Positions 59,290 through 64,000 of a stretch of 64,000 nt of DNA are shown piece after piece. The position numbers were made by a program, and so were the translations under genes. Source of the stretch: an uncultured Eubacteriales bacterium (lineage in GTDB: Bacteria; Bacillota; Clostridia; Peptostreptococcales; Anaerovoracaceae); NCBI GenBank assembly GCA_902786815.1, contig CADADV010000001.1, positions 124,001 to 188,000 of the forward strand. Reading direction: 5' to 3'. Positions within the stretch are counted from its first letter, which is position 1, and each line of letters begins with the position of its first letter. Under the pieces are notes generated by a model. That model was not told the DNA's origin. It made no database searches and was given only the letters and a program-made list of their open reading frames with translations.

Positions 59290-59301
59290 CGGAGATAGAA
59301 T

Positions 59302-60369
59302 ATGGACTACGAAGAGAGAATCACATCAGCCCAATTGGGCCAGGGCGAAGAGCGGAATGAATTCAGTATCCGACCGAAGAGCCTTGCTGAGTATATCGGA
59401 CAGAAAACGGCCACAGATAATCTGAAGGTCTTTATTGAAGCGGCCAAGATGAGGGGAGAACCCCTGGATCACGTGCTGTTTTACGGGCCTCCGGGACTGG
59501 GCAAGACAACGCTTGCCGGCATCATCGCCAATGAAATGGGCGTCGATATCCGGATCACATCCGGACCTGCCATCGAGCGGGCCGGGGATCTGGCGGCGAT
59601 CCTGACGAACCTCAACGAAAACGATGTGCTGTTCATTGACGAGATCCACAGACTCAACCGGAGCGTGGAGGAAGTCCTGTATTCGGCCATGGAGGACTAT
59701 GCGCTGGATATTATCATCGGCAAAGGACCATCCGCCCGGTCGATCCGGCTGGACATCGCCAAGTTCACACTGATCGGCGCGACCACAAGAGCAGGCAGCC
59801 TGAGCGCGCCGCTGCGTGACCGGTTCGGCGTCAGCTGCAAATTCGAAATGTACACGCCGGACGAGCTGGCGGACATCATCAGGCGGACAGCTGGCTTGTT
59901 GGATGTTTCTGTGGACGAACAGTCTGTCTACGAGATGGCAAGGCGCTCCCGTGGTACGCCCCGTGTAGCCAACCGGATCCTCAAGAGGGTCAGGGATTTC
60001 TCCCAGGTCAAGGGCACCGGCTCCATCGACGTGGATATCACCCGCAGTGCGCTGGAGGCGCTTGGCGTGGACTTCATGGGGCTGGAGAACCTGGATAGGG
60101 AGATTTTGCGTAATATCATCGACCGGTTCGACGGCGGACCTGTGGGAATCGATACAATTGCTGCCTCTATCGGCGAGGAGCGGGTGACCATCGAGGACGT
60201 GTACGAGCCGTACCTGATCCAGATCGGCTTCCTCAACCGTACGAAAAAGGGCCGCGTGGTCTCGCGGGCAGCCTACCAGCATCTGGGGCTGGAGTACGCC
60301 GGGGATGAAACAGATAGTGGCGACGGGGAAGGCGATGACGATGATGGGCAGATGAGGCTTGACGTATAA
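59302..60369 (+). CDS. ruvB: Holliday junction DNA helicase RuvB
   Basis: A 355-residue AAA+ motor. It shows [11 protein letters not shown], Walker [12 protein letters not shown], Walker [16 protein letters not shown], the arginine-finger region [18 protein letters not shown] and the winged-helix C-terminus. The tail ends in an acidic Asp/Gly/Glu stretch ([15 protein letters not shown]) longer than usual. ACGGAGA precedes ATG 59302. Confidence 0.97.
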   Translation: MDYEERITSAQLGQGEERNEFSIRPKSLAEYIGQKTATDNLKVFIEAAKMRGEPLDHVLFYGPPGLGKTTLAGIIANEMGVDIRITSGPAIERAGDLAAILTNLNENDVLFIDEIHRLNRSVEEVLYSAMEDYALDIIIGKGPSARSIRLDIAKFTLIGATTRAGSLSAPLRDRFGVSCKFEMYTPDELADIIRRTAGLLDVSVDEQSVYEMARRSRGTPRVANRILKRVRDFSQVKGTGSIDVDITRSALEALGVDFMGLENLDREILRNIIDRFDGGPVGIDTIAASIGEERVTIEDVYEPYLIQIGFLNRTKKGRVVSRAAYQHLGLEYAGDETDSGDGEGDDDDGQMRLDV

Positions 60370-60431
60370 AGCTGCAGTCTGTAGAATCGCAGTATACAGA
60401 ATTTTGTCTGTGTTTAGACGAAAGGATCGAC

Positions 60432-61556
60432 ATGAGAATAGACGACTTTGATTATGAATTACCAAAGAGATTGATAGCACAGAAGCCTGCGGAAAAACGA
60501 GATTCCTCCAGGCTTCTTGTTGTACACAGAGACAGAAACGAGGACGGCAGCTGGGCGGACGTAAGAATCGAGCACAGGCACTTCTTTGATATCCTGGAAT
60601 ACCTGCATGAAGGCGACTGCCTGGTCTTAAACGACAGCAAGGTCATTCCGGCCCGCCTGTTCGGCCGCAAGGCCGTCAAGGACGCCGGTGCGAGGAGTGA
60701 CAATAAGGGAGCCCACGTGGAGTTCCTGCTGATCAAGCGCGCCGGAGAAGGAGATACCTGGGAAGTGATGGTCCGGCCGGGCAGAAGGCTCAAGCCGGGC
60801 GACGATGTCATATTCAGCGGACCGGGATCAGACCTGCCTGAGGGGCCTTTGCTCAAGGCGCATATCCTCGATTTCGGAGCGGACGGCACGCGCATTGTGC
60901 AGTTCGAATACGAGGGCATCTTCATGGAACGGCTGGAGGAGATCGGGAGCATGCCGCTGCCGCCGTATATCGAGCGGCCATCCGGGGATGACGATAAGGA
61001 TCGTTACCAGACCGTCTACTGCAGAGAAGAGGGGTCTGTAGCCGCGCCGACGGCAGGGCTGCACTTCACAGAGGAACTGCTGGCCGCGGCCAAAGCCAAA
61101 GGCGTTGAGCTAGCGTACGTGACTTTGCATGTAGGCATTGGGACCTTCCGGCCGGTCAAGGTGGAAAACATCGAGGAGCACCATATGCACTTTGAGGAGT
61201 ACACCGTGCCGGAGCACGCAGCGGAGACCATCAGCCGGGCTAAGCGGGAAGGCCGCCGCGTCATCAGTGTCGGCACAACCTCGACCCGCACCGTGGAGAG
61301 CGCCGCGTTCTACGACGACGACGCGGGATGCTGGCAAGTCCGCGCAGGATCCGGGAGCACGGGCATCTTCATCTACCCCGGCTATGAGTGGAAGATCATC
61401 GACTCCCTCATCACCAACTTCCACCTGCCGAAATCGACCCTGCTCATGCTCATCTCAGCACTCTACGACAGAGAAAAGATACTGGAAGTCTACGAGGAAG
61501 CCGTCCGGGAAGAATACCGGTTCTTCTCCTACGGCGATGCGATGTTCATAGAATAG
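60432..61556 (+). CDS. queA: tRNA preQ1(34) S-adenosylmethionine ribosyltransferase-isomerase
   Basis: A 374-residue enzyme of queuosine synthesis that transfers and isomerises the ribosyl part of SAM onto preQ1-modified tRNA. It shows [52 protein letters not shown] and [10 protein letters not shown]. The gene lies 62 bases after ruvB, with AAAGGAT before the ATG, and is followed 12 bases later by tgt, the preceding enzyme of the same pathway. The YajC/SecDF genes often found next are not present. Confidence 0.96.
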   Translation: MRIDDFDYELPKRLIAQKPAEKRDSSRLLVVHRDRNEDGSWADVRIEHRHFFDILEYLHEGDCLVLNDSKVIPARLFGRKAVKDAGARSDNKGAHVEFLLIKRAGEGDTWEVMVRPGRRLKPGDDVIFSGPGSDLPEGPLLKAHILDFGADGTRIVQFEYEGIFMERLEEIGSMPLPPYIERPSGDDDKDRYQTVYCREEGSVAAPTAGLHFTEELLAAAKAKGVELAYVTLHVGIGTFRPVKVENIEEHHMHFEEYTVPEHAAETISRAKREGRRVISVGTTSTRTVESAAFYDDDAGCWQVRAGSGSTGIFIYPGYEWKIIDSLITNFHLPKSTLLMLISALYDREKILEVYEEAVREEYRFFSYGDAMFIE

Positions 61557-63957
<2,401 letters not shown>

Positions 63958-64000
63958 GAGGCGCTGAAAGGCTTTAAAACAAGCCGTTTATCGATTTGTC

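Overview
The window is 64 kb of a moderately GC-rich (roughly 53-55% by eye) chromosome from an anaerobic, fermentative member of the Clostridia. The signs are: split glycine dehydrogenase (GcvPA/GcvPB), pyruvate:ferredoxin oxidoreductase, a propionate/butyrate-type CoA-transferase, a fused IspH-S1 protein (typical of Clostridia), a T-box leader in front of ileS, strong AGGAGG ribosome binding sites, and canonical sigma-A promoters. The amino-acid-oriented gene content (glycine cleavage, Na+-coupled amino acid carriers, APC permease) suggests an amino-acid fermenter, perhaps near Anaerovoracaceae / Family XIII; that placement is inference only. No rRNA, tRNA, CRISPR array, phage or intact insertion sequence was seen.

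Layout. 0-11.2 kb is central metabolism: gcvPA end, gcvPB, an NAD-kinase-like protein, a membrane protein, a CoA-transferase, nifJ, ilvB and ilvN. 11.4-17.7 kb carries radC, a MinD-like ATPase, a two-part NSS sodium symporter (large subunit plus MetS-like small subunit) and a hybrid histidine kinase. 17.7-20.6 kb is a ybaK-hypC-hypD-hypE operon for the Fe(CN)2CO part of [NiFe]-hydrogenase maturation, with no hydrogenase in view. 20.6-24.4 kb has a small membrane protein, deoC, a GNAT enzyme, an S4-domain protein, metF and a phosphodiesterase. 24.4-28.9 kb is the most unusual stretch: a minus-strand operon encoding an 818-residue fusion of a complete LysR-type regulator to a complete acyl/aryl-CoA-ligase-type adenylating enzyme, overlapping a metallophosphoesterase with a four-cysteine insert, divergent from an EutH-type (ethanolamine) permease.

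28.9-40.3 kb: ileS behind an isoleucine T-box whose stem I carries a 13-bp tandem triplication, then a hypothetical gene, rlmN, a P-loop protein, a Nudix hydrolase, an orphan BMP-type lipoprotein, citrate synthase, EcsC- and LemA-family proteins and sfsA. 40.3-49.6 kb: nhaC, then a Tad/Flp pilus locus on the minus strand (tadA, tadB, tadC; flp, two TadE-like proteins, a DUF5702-like protein, a DUF6382-like protein) split by an oppositely oriented AGCS alanine/glycine carrier. 49.7-64 kb: a lipoprotein, an APC permease, rarA, ispH-rpsA, recN and argR (minus strand), ruvCAB, queA, tgt and an Fe-S RNA uracil methyltransferase.

Across the whole window the 8-mer GCTTTTGC (either strand, often TGCTTTTGCA) occurs about 35 times by eye count where about 2 would be expected from composition. 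It lies in genes and intergenic DNA, at a density like that of DNA-uptake sequences in naturally transformable bacteria. This and the LysR-ligase fusion are the two observations I would follow first.
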